64,000 bases of DNA, taken from contig NZ_CP045246.1 of the NCBI RefSeq assembly GCF_035189165.1, forward strand, positions 2,790,001 through 2,854,000. The letters run 5' to 3'. Numbering within the stretch: position 1 is the first letter of the stretch; each line of letters opens with the position of its first letter. This document shows, piece after piece, positions 50,697 to 58,742 of this stretch. Under the pieces are notes generated by a model. The model was not told the DNA's origin and did no database searches. It saw nothing but the letters and a program-made list of their open reading frames with translations. The stretch comes from Arthrobacter sp. JZ12. GTDB lineage: Bacteria > Actinomycetota > Actinomycetes > Actinomycetales > Micrococcaceae. The position numbers were made by a program, and so were the translations under genes.

Positions 50697-52046
50697 ATGG
50701 CAGACAGCGCCGTCCAGGGGAATACCCGTGAAAAACGCATGGGAAATGCCCGCGAAAAGCTCATCGCGGACACCCTCGTGGATGCCTTCAAGCCCCTCAT
50801 GGAGGCCGACCCCCGGGGCTTCCGCACCAAGTTCCGCAGGATGGCAGCCGACCCCTTCGCGTTCTACCGTGGAAGCGCCTGCCTCTTCTACTGCGACATG
50901 AAGGATCTCAACGACCGCTGGGCGGATGAACGAACCGCGCGGGTCTGGATCCATGGCGACCTGCACGCCGAGAACTTCGGTACGTACATGAGCAGTACGG
51001 GGGAACTGGCGTTCGACATCAACGACTTCGACGAGGCCTACCTTGGCCACTTCTCCTGGGACCTTCGGCGGTTCACCGCCTCGCTCGCGTTGTTGGCCTG
51101 GCAGAAGGCGCTCCCCGAGGAGGCTGTCCGTTCCCTGATCCGCACCTACCTGTCCGCCTACCTGGACCAGGTCGGCCACTACGACGACGTCGGCCATGAC
51201 GACTTCGGCCTGCACCTCTCGAGCACCGAGGGCGCTATTCACGGCGTGCTGCTGACGGCGCGAGCAGCGAGGCGCACGGACCTCCTCGATGCCATGACCC
51301 TGGTGGAGGACCACGAGCGCCATTTCCGGCGGAGCAGGAATACCCGGCATCTCGACGAGGAGGAGTACGCCAAAGTCAACGCGGCCTTTGAGGACTACCT
51401 TGGAACAATTCCGAAGGACAAGAAGTCGGCGCGGCAGGTGTTCTACTACGTGAAGGACATTGTCGGCAGTACGGGTTTCGGGATCGGCAGCGCCGGGTTG
51501 CCCGCCTACAACGTTCTGATCGAGGGCTACAACCAGGCGCTCGAGAACGACATCATCATCTCGATGAAGCAGGGAAATGTCGCTGCGCCCAGCCGCATCG
51601 TGACCGATGAACGGGTGCGCTCCTACTTCAAGCACGACGGGCACCGCACAGTAATCAGCCAGCGGGCCCTGCAGGTACACACCGATTCATTCCTCGGCTA
51701 CACCACGATCGACGGCGTGGGCTTCGTTGTGGATGAACTCTCCCCCTACAAGGCCGACCTACGGTGGGACGCACTGACGGAGCCGGACGAAATCGGTCCG
51801 GTGCTTGTCGACCTGGGTAAGGCGACGGCGAAAGTGCACTGTGCCTCCGACGAGGACAGCGACCAGGATCTTGTGAACTTCCAGACAGAACGGGCCATCC
51901 TGGATGTGACTCAAGGGCGGCGGGAGGAATTCATCGAAGACCTGCTGGAATTCTCGCTGGACTACGCGCGTAAAGTCCGCGACGATCACGCTCTGTTCGT
52001 GGACGCTTTCCGGGAGAACCGCATCCCCGGCATTCCCTCCATCTAA
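50697..52046 (+). CDS. DUF2252 family protein, kinase-fold
   Basis: 449 residues with the DUF2252 signature DPFAFYRGSACLFYCDM and a kinase-like loop VWIHGDLHAENFGTYM followed by FDINDFDEAYLGHFSWDL. These resemble the catalytic and metal-binding loops of aminoglycoside/choline-kinase-fold enzymes, but no substrate is known. No Shine-Dalgarno; TACACT lies six bases before the ATG, consistent with a leaderless transcript. It is followed by a weak hairpin and the next iron box. Confidence 0.88.
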   Translation: MADSAVQGNTREKRMGNAREKLIADTLVDAFKPLMEADPRGFRTKFRRMAADPFAFYRGSACLFYCDMKDLNDRWADERTARVWIHGDLHAENFGTYMSSTGELAFDINDFDEAYLGHFSWDLRRFTASLALLAWQKALPEEAVRSLIRTYLSAYLDQVGHYDDVGHDDFGLHLSSTEGAIHGVLLTARAARRTDLLDAMTLVEDHERHFRRSRNTRHLDEEEYAKVNAAFEDYLGTIPKDKKSARQVFYYVKDIVGSTGFGIGSAGLPAYNVLIEGYNQALENDIIISMKQGNVAAPSRIVTDERVRSYFKHDGHRTVISQRALQVHTDSFLGYTTIDGVGFVVDELSPYKADLRWDALTEPDEIGPVLVDLGKATAKVHCASDEDSDQDLVNFQTERAILDVTQGRREEFIEDLLEFSLDYARKVRDDHALFVDAFRENRIPGIPSI

Positions 52047-52049
52047 GTC

Positions 52050-52068
52050 CTCCTTGATCCTCAAGGAG
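52050..52068 (+). terminator. Short hairpin after the DUF2252 gene
   Basis: CTCCTTGA and TCAAGGAG pair across a 3-base loop, four bases after the stop codon; no T-tract. Confidence 0.45.
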
Positions 52069-52139
52069 AGTCCCTTCCCGGCGCACCATCTCTGTTACCG
52101 ATGTGACGCAGTACACGCTCGGTGGGTTTGGTTTTCGAA

Positions 52140-52158
52140 TTAGGTAAGACATACCTTA
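52140..52158 (+). promoter_or_regulatory. DtxR/IdeR-type iron box upstream of the second siderophore system
   Basis: ttaggtaagacatacctta is a near-perfect dyad related to the consensus TTAGGTTAGGCTAACCTAA, 52 bases before the lipoprotein start. Confidence 0.75.
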
Positions 52159-52210
52159 CTTAATACCGGGCCGGCCGGTTCCCCATCCGATCCATCCTTG
52201 GAGTCTCTTC

Positions 52211-53179
52211 GTGAAAAATCCCGGAAAGCTCAGCGTGCTCGCCGCGCTGGCGACGGCTGCCCTGACCCTTTCAGCGTGCGGCGGATCCGCTGACGCCGAC
52301 AGCAACTCCGGCGGCACAACGGAGGGCACCAACTCCTCTGCCACCGTTACCGTTGAGCATGCACAGGGTTCCACCGAGGTCCCGGCCAACCCCGAGAACG
52401 TCTACACGTTCGATCTCGGAGCGCTGGACACGCTGGACAGCCTCGGCGTCGACGTGACCGGCGTTCCCGAAGCGGCATTCCCCGAGTCCCTGGCGGCCTA
52501 CGCATCGGATGAATACACCAAGATCGGCTCGATGAAGGAGCCGGACTTTGAAGCAATCGCTGCCGGTGCGCCGGACCTCATCATCATCTCTGGCCGCACC
52601 GCAGATTCCTACGACAAGCTCAGCGAGATCGCCCCGACCATCGACCTCAGCGTCGACCAGGCTGCCCCGATCGAAAGCTTCAAGGAAATCAGCACCACAC
52701 TCGGCGAGATCTTCGGCCAGGAAGACGCCGTTGCCGACCGGCTCGCCGAGATCGATTCGACGATCGGTGAGGCCAACGAGAACGCGAAGAATGCAGGAAC
52801 CGGGCTGGTCATACTCACCAACGCGGGCGAAATCACTGCCTACGGCGCCGGCTCCCGCTTCGGCCTGATTCATGACGTACTCGGTGTCCAGACAGCCGCG
52901 GACGTCAAGGCCGAAGGTTCCCACGGCGAGTCCGTCTCCTTCGAGTTCATCGCCGAGGCCAACCCCGACCACCTGTTCGTCATCGACCGCGATGCAGCCC
53001 TGGGCGAGTCCGGCGAAGCCGCTGCGGCAGTCCTCGACAACGAACTTGTGAACGGCACCACCGCCGCCCAGAACGACCAGATTGTCTACCTGGATGCTGC
53101 GAGCTGGTACCTCGTGGGCTACGGCCTGGGCAACGTTGAGGCCATGGTCTCCTCGGTCAACGACGCGCTGGCCGGCTAA
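52211..53179 (+). CDS. Iron-siderophore binding lipoprotein (YclQ/FatB-like)
   Basis: 322-residue lipoprotein with lipobox LSAC near residue 23, a Ser/Gly/Thr-rich linker, and a class III siderophore-binding fold (VTVEHAQGSTEVPANPENVYTFDLGALDTLDSLGV; EPDFEAIAAGAPDLIIISGR). It should deliver ferric siderophore to the permeases that follow. Starts with GTG at 52211 after TTGGAG. An iron box lies upstream. The catecholate/petrobactin-like preference is by family resemblance only. Confidence 0.92.
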   Translation: MKNPGKLSVLAALATAALTLSACGGSADADSNSGGTTEGTNSSATVTVEHAQGSTEVPANPENVYTFDLGALDTLDSLGVDVTGVPEAAFPESLAAYASDEYTKIGSMKEPDFEAIAAGAPDLIIISGRTADSYDKLSEIAPTIDLSVDQAAPIESFKEISTTLGEIFGQEDAVADRLAEIDSTIGEANENAKNAGTGLVILTNAGEITAYGAGSRFGLIHDVLGVQTAADVKAEGSHGESVSFEFIAEANPDHLFVIDRDAALGESGEAAAAVLDNELVNGTTAAQNDQIVYLDAASWYLVGYGLGNVEAMVSSVNDALAG

Positions 53180-53199
53180 CTCACATCCATTGAGCCGCT

Positions 53200-53230
53200 G
53201 GTGCCGGCCACCCGCAGGGTGGCCGGCACC
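53200..53230 (+). terminator. Hairpin between binding protein and permease genes
   Basis: Perfect 14-bp stem (53200-53213 with 53217-53230) and a 3-base loop, 20 bases after the lipoprotein stop. No T-tract. It may stabilise the upstream mRNA or partly terminate, as often occurs in ABC operons. Confidence 0.7.
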
Positions 53231-53239
53231 GCTCCTCCC

Positions 53240-54259
53240 ATGATCACCGAACTCTCTCCAACGGATACCCAGCCGACGACGCCGCGCCGCCGCGTCCTGC
53301 TGCTGCCCGCCCTGGCGGTGCTCGCCGTCGTCGTTCTTTCCATCACCAGCCTCTTCATCGGGGTCAGTGACGTCTCGATCTCCACCCTGCTCTCGGACTC
53401 CTCCGACGGCACGGCGGGCCGCATCCTGCTCATCAGCAGGATTCCGCGTACGCTCGCCATCCTCCTGACCGGGATCGCGCTTGGCGTGGCCGGCCTCCTG
53501 ATGCAGTTGATGGCGCGCAATAAGTTTGTTGAGCCCTCCACTGTGGGAACGGTCGAGTCAGCCATGCTCGGCATCCTCGTCGTCACCATACTGGTGCCGG
53601 CGGCCCCGTTGCTCGCGAAAATGGGAGTCGCGGCCGTCTTCGGCGTCGCCGGCACCGCCCTGTTCCTGTTGATCCTGCAGCGCGTTCCGCTGCGCAACAC
53701 GCTGGTGGTTCCGCTGGTCGGCATCATGCTGGGCGGCATCGTCGGGGCCGTCACCACGTTCTTCGCCTACCGGTTCGACCTTCTGCAGAGCCTCAACAGC
53801 TGGATGGTGGGCGACTTCTCAGGTGTACTTGCCGGCCGCTACGAGTTCCTCTGGCTGGTGGGGGCCCTTGCCGTAGTGGGCTACATCGCGGCGGACCGCT
53901 TCACCGTGGCCGGGATGGGAAAGGACTTCACCACCAACCTCGGGCTCAACTACCGCGGCGTGATGGCCCTGGGTCTGGTGCTTGTCTCGCTTATCAGCGC
54001 CGTCGTCGTGGTGACGGTCGGCGCCGTCCCCTTCCTCGGCCTGGTGGTGCCCAACCTTGTGTCGATGCTGATCGGCGACAACGTGCGCCGGTCCGTACCC
54101 TGGGTTGCGCTGCTGGGAGCGGGACTCGTCCTGGTCTGCGACATCCTCGGCCGGCTCATCCGGTACCCCTATGAGATTCCCGTAGGCACCGTCCTGTCCG
54201 TGGTGGGAGCGGCCACCTTCCTGTACCTGCTGCTGAGGAGCCGCCGTAATGTCGCCTGA
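53240..54259 (+). CDS. Siderophore ABC permease (YclN-like)
   Basis: 339 residues with multiple membrane segments; FecCD-type sequence RIPRTLAILLTGIALGVAGLLMQLMARNKFVEPSTVGTVESA and AVPFLGLVVPNLVSML. The ATG at 53240 is chosen because the open frame upstream (from 53201) runs through the hairpin. Shine-Dalgarno is poor. It overlaps the next permease gene by 11 bases. Confidence 0.9.
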   Translation: MITELSPTDTQPTTPRRRVLLLPALAVLAVVVLSITSLFIGVSDVSISTLLSDSSDGTAGRILLISRIPRTLAILLTGIALGVAGLLMQLMARNKFVEPSTVGTVESAMLGILVVTILVPAAPLLAKMGVAAVFGVAGTALFLLILQRVPLRNTLVVPLVGIMLGGIVGAVTTFFAYRFDLLQSLNSWMVGDFSGVLAGRYEFLWLVGALAVVGYIAADRFTVAGMGKDFTTNLGLNYRGVMALGLVLVSLISAVVVVTVGAVPFLGLVVPNLVSMLIGDNVRRSVPWVALLGAGLVLVCDILGRLIRYPYEIPVGTVLSVVGAATFLYLLLRSRRNVA

Positions 54260-55256
54260 CACCCTGCCCGCCGCAGTAAGGGCACGACGGCGAACTCCCC
54301 TGAAAACCCTCGGCCCCGGCACCTGGATACTCATCCTTAGCGTCGCCGTCGCTGCGCTTGTGGTTACGTTCATGACCATCGACCTCAAGGGAAACCTCGG
54401 GTACGTCCTGCCGCTGCGCGCCAACAAGGTTGCTGCAATGCTGCTGGTCGCCTACGCCGTCGGCATCTCCACCGTGCTGTTCCAGACTGTCACAGGGAAC
54501 CGAATCCTGACGCCGTCGATCATGGGGTTCGACGCGCTCTACATCCTTCTGCAGACGTTCCTTGCCTTCACGATCGGCACGCAGGCGCTGATGACGATGG
54601 GAGCGGGCACGCGCTTCATTCTGGAAGTGGTGCTGATGGTCGGCTTCTCCTGGCTGCTCTACCGGTGGCTCTTCGTCGGCGGAGGGAAGTCGCTTCACCT
54701 GGTGCTTCTGGTCGGCATTGTCTTCGGCACGCTGTTCCGTGGGATCTCCTCGCTCCTGCAGCGTCTGATCGATCCCAGCGAGTTCGTTGTCCTCCAGGAC
54801 CTCTTTTTCGCGAGCTTCAACAATGTGGACTCCTCCCTGTTGGGGGTTTCCGCCCTGACCATCCTTGCGGCCAGCATCGCCGGCTGGCGCATCCGCAACC
54901 GGTTCGACGTGCTGGCCCTTGGGCGCGAAACCGCGGTCAACCTTGGGGTGAACCATCGGACGACCGTTACGCAGGTCCTCGTGATCTGCTCCGTCCTGGT
55001 TGCTGTGTCCACGGCGCTGGTGGGCCCCATCACCTTCTTCGGACTGCTCGTCGCTTCTGTCGCCTACCAACTCTGCTCGGTGTTCCGACACCGGTATGTG
55101 CTGCCCATCGCGGTGCTGCTGGGCGCCATCGCGCTTCTGGGGGGCCAGCTGACCCTTGAGCGGATTTTCGGCTTCGATACGGCGCTCAGCATCGTCATTG
55201 AATTCATCGGCGGGATCGTCTTCATCGCCCTGCTCCTGAAAGGTTCGGTCAAATGA
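54249..55256 (+). CDS. Siderophore ABC permease (YclO-like)
   Basis: 335 residues, several membrane segments, with LPLRANKVAAMLLVAYAVGISTVLFQTVTGNRILTPSIMGFDALY as the FecCD block and GPITFFGLLVASVAYQL near residue 265. The ATG lies inside the end of the preceding permease gene, so translation is coupled. Forms the second half of the channel. Confidence 0.92.
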   Translation: MSPDTLPAAVRARRRTPLKTLGPGTWILILSVAVAALVVTFMTIDLKGNLGYVLPLRANKVAAMLLVAYAVGISTVLFQTVTGNRILTPSIMGFDALYILLQTFLAFTIGTQALMTMGAGTRFILEVVLMVGFSWLLYRWLFVGGGKSLHLVLLVGIVFGTLFRGISSLLQRLIDPSEFVVLQDLFFASFNNVDSSLLGVSALTILAASIAGWRIRNRFDVLALGRETAVNLGVNHRTTVTQVLVICSVLVAVSTALVGPITFFGLLVASVAYQLCSVFRHRYVLPIAVLLGAIALLGGQLTLERIFGFDTALSIVIEFIGGIVFIALLLKGSVK

Positions 55257-56011
55257 TCCAGCTGAATGGCGTATCCAAGGCGTTCGGCGCAACCACCGTC
55301 GTCGACTCCGTCACTGCCGGCATTGCTCCGGGAGGGATCACGTCGATCATCGGCCCAAACGGCGCCGGCAAATCGACCCTGCTGTCGCTGATGAGCCGGC
55401 TGCTCCCGCTGGACAGCGGCTCTGTGGTGATCGAGGGCATGGACATCACGACGACGGCGAGCAATACCCTGGCGAAGAAGCTGGCTATCCTGCGCCAGGA
55501 GAACCAGCTCACCGTCCGCCTCACTGTCCGGGACCTCGTGGGCTTCGGCCGGTTCCCGCACAACCAGGGCCGCCCCACCCCTGACGACCGCGCCCACGTG
55601 GAACGTGCGCTGGACTACCTGGACCTCGGCCTCCTCGCGGACAGATTTGTCGATGAACTGTCCGGAGGACAGCGTCAACGTGCCTTCATTGCCATGGTCC
55701 TGGCCCAGGACACCGATTACATCCTGCTCGATGAACCCTTGAACAACCTCGACATGAAGCACGCGGTGGACCTGATGCGCATGCTGCGGCGGACGGTGGA
55801 CGAATTGGGCAAGACCGTGGTTCTTGTCATCCATGACATCAATTTCGCCTCCTGCTATTCCGACCGCATCATCGCGATGCGCGATGGAGCTGTTCTCCAC
55901 GAGGGCACTCCCGCGCAACTGATGCATACGTCCCTGCTGCGCGAGATCTACGACATCGACATTCGGATCGAGGAGATCGCGGGCAACCGTATCGGGGTCT
56001 ACTTCTCCTGA
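55253..56011 (+). CDS. Siderophore ABC importer ATPase (YclP-like)
   Basis: 252 residues. Walker A GPNGAGKST, signature LSGGQRQR, Walker B ILLDEPLNNLD and the H-loop LVIHDINFASCYSDRIIAM. Its ATG overlaps the permease stop (ATGA). Completes a binding protein-permease-permease-ATPase system like Bacillus YclQNOP. The stop codon lies in an imperfect 12-13-bp repeat. Confidence 0.93.
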   Translation: MIQLNGVSKAFGATTVVDSVTAGIAPGGITSIIGPNGAGKSTLLSLMSRLLPLDSGSVVIEGMDITTTASNTLAKKLAILRQENQLTVRLTVRDLVGFGRFPHNQGRPTPDDRAHVERALDYLDLGLLADRFVDELSGGQRQRAFIAMVLAQDTDYILLDEPLNNLDMKHAVDLMRMLRRTVDELGKTVVLVIHDINFASCYSDRIIAMRDGAVLHEGTPAQLMHTSLLREIYDIDIRIEEIAGNRIGVYFS

Positions 56012-56033
56012 CGCTTCCTCCTGAGCCTCCTGC
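56002..56033 (+). repeat. Imperfect 12-13-bp repeat spanning the YclP-like stop codon
   Basis: Units cttctcctgacg (56002-56013), cttcctcctgagc (56014-56026) and partial ctcctgc (56027-56033). The first contains the gene's TGA and the second another TGA. Short and imperfect, hence weaker than the other examples. Confidence 0.5.
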
Positions 56034-56118
56034 TAATGTGGGACCGGAATCACTACAAAGCTTGCTTATCAATGGCGCTGCAGCCCGCACGCGCCGTACT
56101 GGGCAGTGAGGAGTAGGT

Positions 56119-56376
56119 ATGGCAGATAAGAAGTTTTCCGTCACGGAGGAGTCGGACAGCAAGCACCCGCACGACTGGGGCAGGGCGATGTCAGTAGCGA
56201 TCAGCCGGCTGGTCGAGATGGCAGAAGAGGCCGGTGACGTCGTCGAGCACGAGAACCTCTACGGTGAGGATCTTCATCTCTACGTCACCGAAACAGCCGG
56301 GGGCGCGGACATCACCATGTCCTGGACCCCACGTACTTCCAACAAGTCGGATTCGTCCGGAGAGGAGCAGTCATGA
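56119..56376 (+). CDS. Small acidic protein of unknown function
   Basis: 85 residues, soluble and acidic. The central part, WGRAMSVAISRLVEMAEEAGDVVEHENLYGEDLHLYV, suggests a helix followed by a strand. The tail is Ser/Glu-rich. No family recognised. GTGAGGAGTAGGT precedes the ATG. Its last codons overlap the start of the next small gene (ATGA), so they form a coupled pair. Confidence 0.75.
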   Translation: MADKKFSVTEESDSKHPHDWGRAMSVAISRLVEMAEEAGDVVEHENLYGEDLHLYVTETAGGADITMSWTPRTSNKSDSSGEEQS

Positions 56377-56606
56377 GCAGCCAAAACCCGGATCCGGAGA
56401 AGGAACACATCACGGGCCTTGAACCGGGCGGCGGGGTGCCTCCCGGAGAGACTCCTCCCGCGGAAGGCAGCACCAACATGACGCAGGGGCACGAAGAGGA
56501 CGCACCGGGCAAGGCTGCGTCCCGGATCTGGCTGGTCCTCATCGGCATCTTTGTGCTTCTGGGCCTGCTGTACTTCGTAGGGTACATAGCAGGCCTCTTC
56601 AGCTAA
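56373..56606 (+). CDS. Small single-pass membrane protein, DUF6480-like
   Basis: 77 residues. The polar Pro/Gly-rich N-terminus (GLEPGGGVPPGETPPAEGST) followed by one C-terminal membrane helix (IWLVLIGIFVLLGLLYFVGYIAGLF) matches actinobacterial DUF6480 proteins as I know them; their role is unknown. Coupled to the preceding small gene and followed by a strong terminator. Confidence 0.8.
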   Translation: MSSQNPDPEKEHITGLEPGGGVPPGETPPAEGSTNMTQGHEEDAPGKAASRIWLVLIGIFVLLGLLYFVGYIAGLFS

Positions 56607-56615
56607 GTTGCACGG

Positions 56616-56648
56616 CAAAGGCCCGGACTGTTTCAGTCCGGGCCTTTG
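56616..56648. terminator. Strong bidirectional terminator
   Basis: Perfect 15-bp stem (56616-56630 with 56634-56648) with a TTT loop; A- and T-rich ends serve both strands between convergent genes. Confidence 0.85.
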
Positions 56649-56660
56649 ACGTTCACTGGC

Positions 56661-56966
56661 TCAGGCGCGGTAATACGTGCGCAGCTCGTCTTCCTGCTCT
56701 GCACTCAGCCCTTCGACCGACTTGAAGTCAGGCGAGTCCTTGATCTTGTCCCGTGAGACAGCCACGTACAGGTTGTCGCCGTCGAGCCGCGCTCCGGTCA
56801 GCGGCACGAAGTGCTCCCTGGAATCAAGCAATCCGAGGCCCACCGTGATCCATGCGGGCCGTCCGGAGATGCCGTCGAGGTGCACCTGCGTGACGTTGCC
56901 CAGCTTCTCCCCGTTCGCATCCCACGCGATGGCTGTCTGTAGTTCCTCCATACCGAGCGGATCCAT
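56661..56966 (-). CDS. PRC-barrel domain protein
   Basis: 101 residues with one PRC-barrel domain: IAWDANGEKLGNVTQVHLDGISGRPAWITVGLGLLDSREHFVPLTGARLDGDNLYVAVSRDKIKDSP. The final helix LSAEQEDELRTYYRA is common in stress-associated actinobacterial versions. The ATG at 56966 is preferred over 56990 because GGACAGGAGAGG lies directly upstream. Exact role unknown. Confidence 0.88.
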   Translation of the reverse strand: MDPLGMEELQTAIAWDANGEKLGNVTQVHLDGISGRPAWITVGLGLLDSREHFVPLTGARLDGDNLYVAVSRDKIKDSPDFKSVEGLSAEQEDELRTYYRA

Positions 56967-57109
56967 GATGCCTCTCCTGTCCGTCGCCATGACCAGCTAG
57001 TACCGGCCAAATAACAAGTACCCTTACCATTCCAGTGCATCAGGAGGCAGTTCGCAACGTTGATGCAAGAAGGGGCAGTCCGGAGGAGTGCCCTTCTTGT
57101 CGGTTTGGG

Positions 57110-58168
57110 TCAGGCTGCGTCAGCCGCCTCGGCAGCTTCATTGATCATTGGCAGCCACTTGTCGAGCGCCCAGGGCAGGCTGAGCGGGCTTGCAGCCGAG
57201 ATCGAAAGCGTAAGCGTGTTATCGGCGTCGGCCACCAGCGCACCGGACTTCACAGCCGGAATCTGGCCGAGCAGCGGGTCGTCGGCGATAGCCTGCTTCG
57301 TAGCGTCGTCGGGAACCCACGTGACGAACACGTCGGACTCGAGCTCATCCGCGCGCTCGGCAGACCAGGGGAAGAAGAATTCTTCACCCTTGGTGTTCTC
57401 GGAAACGACGGCGGCCAACTCCATGCCAAGCTGCGTCAGGAACCGCGGTCGGTTGTCGCCCTCGGTGTAAATGTTCACGCCTTCGGCGCTGGCCGGTTCG
57501 AGGTTGCCGAAGATGAAGGACTTGCCCTGGATGGCCGGATATTCAGCTGCGGCCTCCGCGATCCGGGCTTCCGTGTCGGCGACCAGCTTCTCGGCTTCCT
57601 CGGTAAGGCCAAGAGCCTCACCCGTCATCGTCGTGGAGTCCTGCCAGGCGGTGCCATACGCGGCGTCCGGGTAGGCCACCACCGGAGCGATCTCGCTCAG
57701 CGTGTTGTATTCCTCTTCGGTCAGGCCGGAGTAGGCCGCGAGAATGACGTCAGGGTTGGTGGCAGCTATCTCATCAAAGGCGATCCCATCCGTCTCCGAG
57801 TACTGCACGGGCGCGTTCTCGGAGCCGATAGCAGCATCGAGTTCCTCGAGCTTGGCGTCCTTCCAGGGCGTGGAGCCGTTCTCGTTTGCGCCGTAGTCAT
57901 CCAGCGGCATACCCACCGGCACCACGCCGAGTGCCAGCGCGACGTCCGCGTTCACCCACGACACGGTTGCAACGCGCTCGGGCTTCTCCTCGATAACGGT
58001 CTCCCCAAAGGCATGCTCGATGGTGACCGGGAAGGCGTCGGCAGAGCCGGCCTCATTTGCGCCGGCTGCTTCGGAGCCGCCGCCGGCGGGTCCTGTCGAG
58101 CAGGCGGAGAGGGACATTACCGCGACTGCAGCCGCAGCCAAAAGACCGCGCAGACGTGTGGGGGCCAT
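57110..58168 (-). CDS. Orphan iron-siderophore binding lipoprotein (FecB-like)
   Basis: 352 residues with lipobox LSAC near residue 23, then a siderophore-binding fold (VTIEHAFGETVIEEKPERVATVSWVNADVALALGVVPVGM; AATNPDVILAAYSGLTEEEYNTLSEIAPVVAY). No permease or ATPase gene is adjacent. It has its own iron box upstream, and may feed the permease operon at 38-42 kb that lacks a binding protein. The ATG at 58168 places the signal peptide at the N-terminus; the frame to 58240 does not add one. Confidence 0.92.
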   Translation of the reverse strand: MAPTRLRGLLAAAAVAVMSLSACSTGPAGGGSEAAGANEAGSADAFPVTIEHAFGETVIEEKPERVATVSWVNADVALALGVVPVGMPLDDYGANENGSTPWKDAKLEELDAAIGSENAPVQYSETDGIAFDEIAATNPDVILAAYSGLTEEEYNTLSEIAPVVAYPDAAYGTAWQDSTTMTGEALGLTEEAEKLVADTEARIAEAAAEYPAIQGKSFIFGNLEPASAEGVNIYTEGDNRPRFLTQLGMELAAVVSENTKGEEFFFPWSAERADELESDVFVTWVPDDATKQAIADDPLLGQIPAVKSGALVADADNTLTLSISAASPLSLPWALDKWLPMINEAAEAADAA

Positions 58169-58214
58169 GGGAATCCTTGACTTTCGTGACGGGAACGGAC
58201 CGTCGGAACGATAC

Positions 58215-58233
58215 GAAAGTAAGGCTAACCTAC
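58215..58233 (-). promoter_or_regulatory. DtxR/IdeR-type iron box upstream of the orphan binding protein
   Basis: Minus strand GTAGGTTAGCCTTACTTTC matches the iron-box consensus well in its left half and core; it lies about 47 bases before the ATG. Confidence 0.75.
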
Positions 58234-58270
58234 CCTCCAAACATTACGAAATGCTTGTGTTGCGTAATAG

Positions 58271-58690
58271 CTAGTCCCGAGCCTTGCGGGTTTCCCGATC
58301 GTTGGCTTTCTGGATTGCCTCCACGAGTTCTTCCTTGTTCATCGTGGAGCGCTTGGGAATGTCGAGGCGCTTCGCCACCTCGTACAGGTGCTCTTTGGAG
58401 GCGTTCGCGTCCACTCCCCCGGCGGTTTCCCTTCCGGTGCGTGCGCCGCCCTCGGCCTGCTTGTCGGACGGGCCGTTCTTGTCCTTCTTCTCCCAGTGGT
58501 CGCCGACCTTCTCGTGGGTGTGCTTCAGAGCGCTGTATGCGGTCCGATGCGCCCGCTCACCCTCGCCGTAGGTCTCCTCCGCTGAGTCCAGGGTCTTGGC
58601 GAAGGTTTCCTGCGCCTTCTTGTCCGACCGCTGCAGGGTGCTGGGCAGCTCCTCAGTCTTGACCTTGCCTGATTTCGTCACCTTGGGCAT
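58271..58690 (-). CDS. ChaB-family protein with C-terminal Rho-N/SAP-like motif
   Basis: 139 residues. The ChaB domain covers EELPSTLQRSDKKAQETFAKTLDSAEETYGEGERAHRTAYSALKHTHEKVGDHWEKK. A short linker leads to a C-terminal helical motif like the Rho N-terminal/SAP fold, LYEVAKRLDIPKRSTMNKEELVEAIQKAN. The family name refers to a cation-transport regulator, but the role is uncertain; the SAP-like tail suggests nucleic-acid binding. GGAGGCACAG precedes the ATG at 58690. Confidence 0.88.
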   Translation of the reverse strand: MPKVTKSGKVKTEELPSTLQRSDKKAQETFAKTLDSAEETYGEGERAHRTAYSALKHTHEKVGDHWEKKDKNGPSDKQAEGGARTGRETAGGVDANASKEHLYEVAKRLDIPKRSTMNKEELVEAIQKANDRETRKARD

Positions 58691-58742
58691 CTGTGCCTCC
58701 GTGCTGGTTCCGTACCCGTTCAGGGCTGACTTCCTTCCGAGG

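Noticed and set aside
57110-57130. Stop-anchored repeat at the end of the orphan binding protein (GGCTGACGCA/GCCTGACCCA)
   Set aside because: Only two imperfect 10-base units in an Ala-rich coding end; similarity is explained by codon composition.
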